From: CAYMUR01 sp964393615
GTDB taxonomy: Bacteria; Planctomycetota; Planctomycetia; Pirellulales; Pirellulaceae
Length of the DNA stretch: 5,838 bases
NCBI GenBank assembly: GCA_964393615.1
Contig: CAYMUR010000119.1
Location: forward strand, 1-5,838
Direction: 5' to 3'
Shown here piece after piece: positions 3,859 through 5,838 of the stretch. Each line of letters starts with the position of its first letter. Within the stretch, counting starts at the first letter, position 1. Below the pieces are notes generated by a model. It worked only from the letters and a program-made list of their open reading frames with translations. It was not told where the DNA came from and searched no databases. Position numbers and translations under genes: made by a program.

Positions 3859-5838
3859 ATGAATCGTTCGCACTGTTTGCCAATACTGAGCAATCCGAAC
3901 CTGGGTGGTGGTGTATTAGAAACACTCACCAATACCAACGACTCGCACGATTGTTTGTCTCTACCCATGACGATGGACGAAGCTCGCGCCAGGGGCTGGA
4001 ACGAATTGGACGTCGTATTTATTACCGGCGATGCTTACATTGATCACCCCAGTTTTGCGATGGCAATCCTGGGACGAGTGCTTGAAGCCGCAGGGTTCCG
4101 TGTAGGAATAGTCAGCCAGCCTGACTGGCAAAATGTCGACGATTGGCGACGGTTCGGACGACCACGTTTGTTTTTTGCGATTAGCGCTGGCAACATGGAT
4201 TCGATGATTAATCACTACACGGCCAATCGCAAAGTCCGCAATAACGACGCTTATTCTCCGGGTGGAAGAATTGGTTTACGGCCAGATCGGGCAACACTTG
4301 CCTATTGCCAGCGAGCCAGGCAAGCCTACCGAGGAGTTCCCGTAATTGCAGGTGGAGTGGAAGCTTCGCTGCGGCGCCTGGCACACTATGACTATTGGAG
4401 TGACAAAGTCCGACGATCTATCTTGCTGGATGCCAAACCCGATTTGCTTTGTTTTGGAATGGGAGAAGAAACGATCGTCGAAATAGCCCGACGACTCGAC
4501 CAGGGCCAATCCGTTCGGGACCTGCGTAACCTGCGAGGCGTGGCTTATGCCCTAGGCGCAAACGATAGCAAACAGCTCGGCACCCCGGACACAAAACCTC
4601 CAGCTCCCTATTTACAGCTTCCCAGTTATGAGAACGTCTGCCAGGACAAACCGACTTTTGCTGAAGCCACTAAGCTCATTCACCATGAAACAAATCCCCA
4701 CAATGCGCGCCCCTTAATTCAATGGCACGGACAACAAGCAATCATTTGCACCCAGCCACCGCTGCCAATTTCACAAACCGCCATGGACCGCATCTATGGC
4801 CTACCGTATACGCGCAAACCTCACTCATCCTACCAGGAACCTATTCCTGCATTTGAGATGATCAAGGATTCGGTGACGATCATGCGTGGTTGTTTTGGTG
4901 GCTGTACTTTTTGTTCTATCACGACCCATCAGGGCCGAATCATACAATCTCGCAGTCAAGAATCGGTCCTCGGTGAAATCCGTACCATGACAAACGATCC
5001 TCAATTCAAGGGAGTAATCAGCGATATCGGAGGCCCCACGGCTAACATGTATGAAATGAAATGCATACGGCCGGAAGTCGAGGCGGTCTGCCGCCGACAG
5101 TCTTGTGTACACCCGACTATCTGTAAACTGCTGGGTACTGATCATGGACCGTTGGTACAATTAATGCAACAGGCACGTGAAATTCCTGGTATTCGCAAAG
5201 TCCTCGTCGCCAGCGGTATTCGTATGGACCTTGCCCGTCGTTCGCCTGAATACATGCGAGAACTGGCCCGGCATCACGTCGGTGGACAGTTAAAGGTCGC
5301 GCCAGAACATACCGATCCAGGAGTTCTAGACCTGATGCGCAAACCCGACAATGATGACTTTGAACAATTTACCGAATCCTTCCAAAGGGAATCCAAAAAA
5401 GCTGGCAAGCGTCAATACATTATCCCCTACTTTATTGCCAGTCATCCGGGAAGTGATCTCAATGCGATGATTGACCTGGCACTATTTTTAAAACGAAGCG
5501 GATACAAACCGGACCAGGTCCAGGACTTCATTCCGGCACCGTTTGACGTCGCAACGGCCATGTACTACACGGGCCTTGACCCTTTCACTAAAAAGCCGGT
5601 TCACATTGCCCGGCACTTGCGCGATCGCAAGCTCCAGCGTGCCTTAATGCAATTCTTCAAACCGGAAAACTACTTTGAAGTTCGCAAAGCGTTACAACAG
5701 GCAGGACGTCTTGATTTAATCGGTGACGGCTGTGATAGCCTCATCCCGTCACAGCCACCGCCTGAGGCCATCCGGCAACGACGTAAAAACGCCAACCGTT
5801 TTTCAGGAGAATATGTCCATACCGTTGGGGATAGTCCC
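3859..5838 (+). CDS. ygiQ: YgiQ-family (UPF0313) radical SAM protein, 3' end outside window
   Basis: The frame is open for 660 codons to the window edge. It closely resembles Escherichia coli YgiQ, about 739 residues, so little beyond the C-terminal tail should be missing. The N-terminal region carries ITGDAYIDHPSF (55-66), SAGNMDSMIN (109-118), GGVEASLRR (165-173) and HHETNP (275-280). The radical SAM motif C-x3-C-x2-C is C345, C349 and C352 in MRGCFGGCTFCS, which would hold the 4Fe-4S cluster that cleaves S-adenosylmethionine. ISDIGGPTAN (387-396) and APEH (481-484) follow, then a DUF3362-type C-terminal region (about 520-650) with YYTG. A second cysteine set, C402, C411, C416 and C422, lies after the core motif. 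The substrate is unknown; a cytoplasmic location is likely. ATG 3859 is the first start after the in-frame TAA at 3814-3816 and supplies the 30-odd residues that precede the PM-x-x-x-E-x-x-x-x-GW motif in E. coli. ATG 3967 would remove them. No clear Shine-Dalgarno precedes 3859. Confidence 0.93.
   Translation, partial: MNRSHCLPILSNPNLGGGVLETLTNTNDSHDCLSLPMTMDEARARGWNELDVVFITGDAYIDHPSFAMAILGRVLEAAGFRVGIVSQPDWQNVDDWRRFGRPRLFFAISAGNMDSMINHYTANRKVRNNDAYSPGGRIGLRPDRATLAYCQRARQAYRGVPVIAGGVEASLRRLAHYDYWSDKVRRSILLDAKPDLLCFGMGEETIVEIARRLDQGQSVRDLRNLRGVAYALGANDSKQLGTPDTKPPAPYLQLPSYENVCQDKPTFAEATKLIHHETNPHNARPLIQWHGQQAIICTQPPLPISQTAMDRIYGLPYTRKPHSSYQEPIPAFEMIKDSVTIMRGCFGGCTFCSITTHQGRIIQSRSQESVLGEIRTMTNDPQFKGVISDIGGPTANMYEMKCIRPEVEAVCRRQSCVHPTICKLLGTDHGPLVQLMQQAREIPGIRKVLVASGIRMDLARRSPEYMRELARHHVGGQLKVAPEHTDPGVLDLMRKPDNDDFEQFTESFQRESKKAGKRQYIIPYFIASHPGSDLNAMIDLALFLKRSGYKPDQVQDFIPAPFDVATAMYYTGLDPFTKKPVHIARHLRDRKLQRALMQFFKPENYFEVRKALQQAGRLDLIGDGCDSLIPSQPPPEAIRQRRKNANRFSGEYVHTVGDSP

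Noticed and set aside
3967..3969. ATG 3967 as the start of the YgiQ protein
   Set aside because: It would remove the N-terminal 36 residues, while E. coli YgiQ has a comparable extension before the same PM motif; ATG 3859 is in frame and follows an in-frame stop.
4825..5160. 111-codon minus-strand frame within the YgiQ gene
   Set aside because: It is antisense to the most conserved part of the radical SAM core and is a shadow of strong coding sequence.
1..5838. Defence system, CRISPR array, transposon, tRNA or rRNA
   Set aside because: No repeat-spacer array, transposase motif, terminal inverted repeats, clover-leaf or conserved rRNA segment was seen on either strand.

Overview
The window looks like chromosomal DNA from a planctomycete. 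The strongest sign is the first gene: a DUF1559 protein with a type IV pilin-like N-terminus and a C-terminal H-X9-DG motif, a family greatly expanded in Planctomycetes. Base composition is moderate, genes are widely spaced, and no two genes are tightly linked. This fits a slow-growing planctomycete with moderate GC, but no species can be named from the sequence.

Layout, left to right. Bases 1-160 show no supportable gene. Bases 161-291 form a control region for the DUF1559 gene: a sigma70-like promoter, a Fur-box-like site just downstream, and a ribosome binding site. The DUF1559 pseudopilin-like gene occupies 292-1320 (+). About 200 bases of convergent intergenic DNA with a small hairpin follow. 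A minus-strand gene (1525-2610) encodes a protein that resembles a GT-B glycosyltransferase; its start codon is problematic. The divergent intergenic region 2611-2950 holds a strong two-part stem-loop (2684-2730) and an 8-base direct repeat. A small plus-strand gene (2951-3517) encodes an FHA-like domain that lacks the usual phosphopeptide-binding residues, followed by a low-complexity tail. Bases 3518-3858 hold no convincing gene. From 3859 to the right edge runs a YgiQ-family (UPF0313) radical SAM protein, open at the window end after 660 codons.

The four genes do not form an obvious pathway or operon. They read as independent housekeeping or lineage-specific units: a secreted or envelope pseudopilin-like protein, a sugar-transfer-like protein, a degenerate FHA protein, and a conserved radical SAM enzyme of unknown substrate. 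I found no mobile element, CRISPR array, tRNA, rRNA or defence system, and no new multi-gene system. The points most worth checking are the start codon of the minus-strand gene (TTG, or ATT with a well-placed Shine-Dalgarno), the structured element at 2684-2730, the promoter plus Fur-like site at 161-212, the degenerate FHA domain, and a second four-cysteine array in the YgiQ protein.
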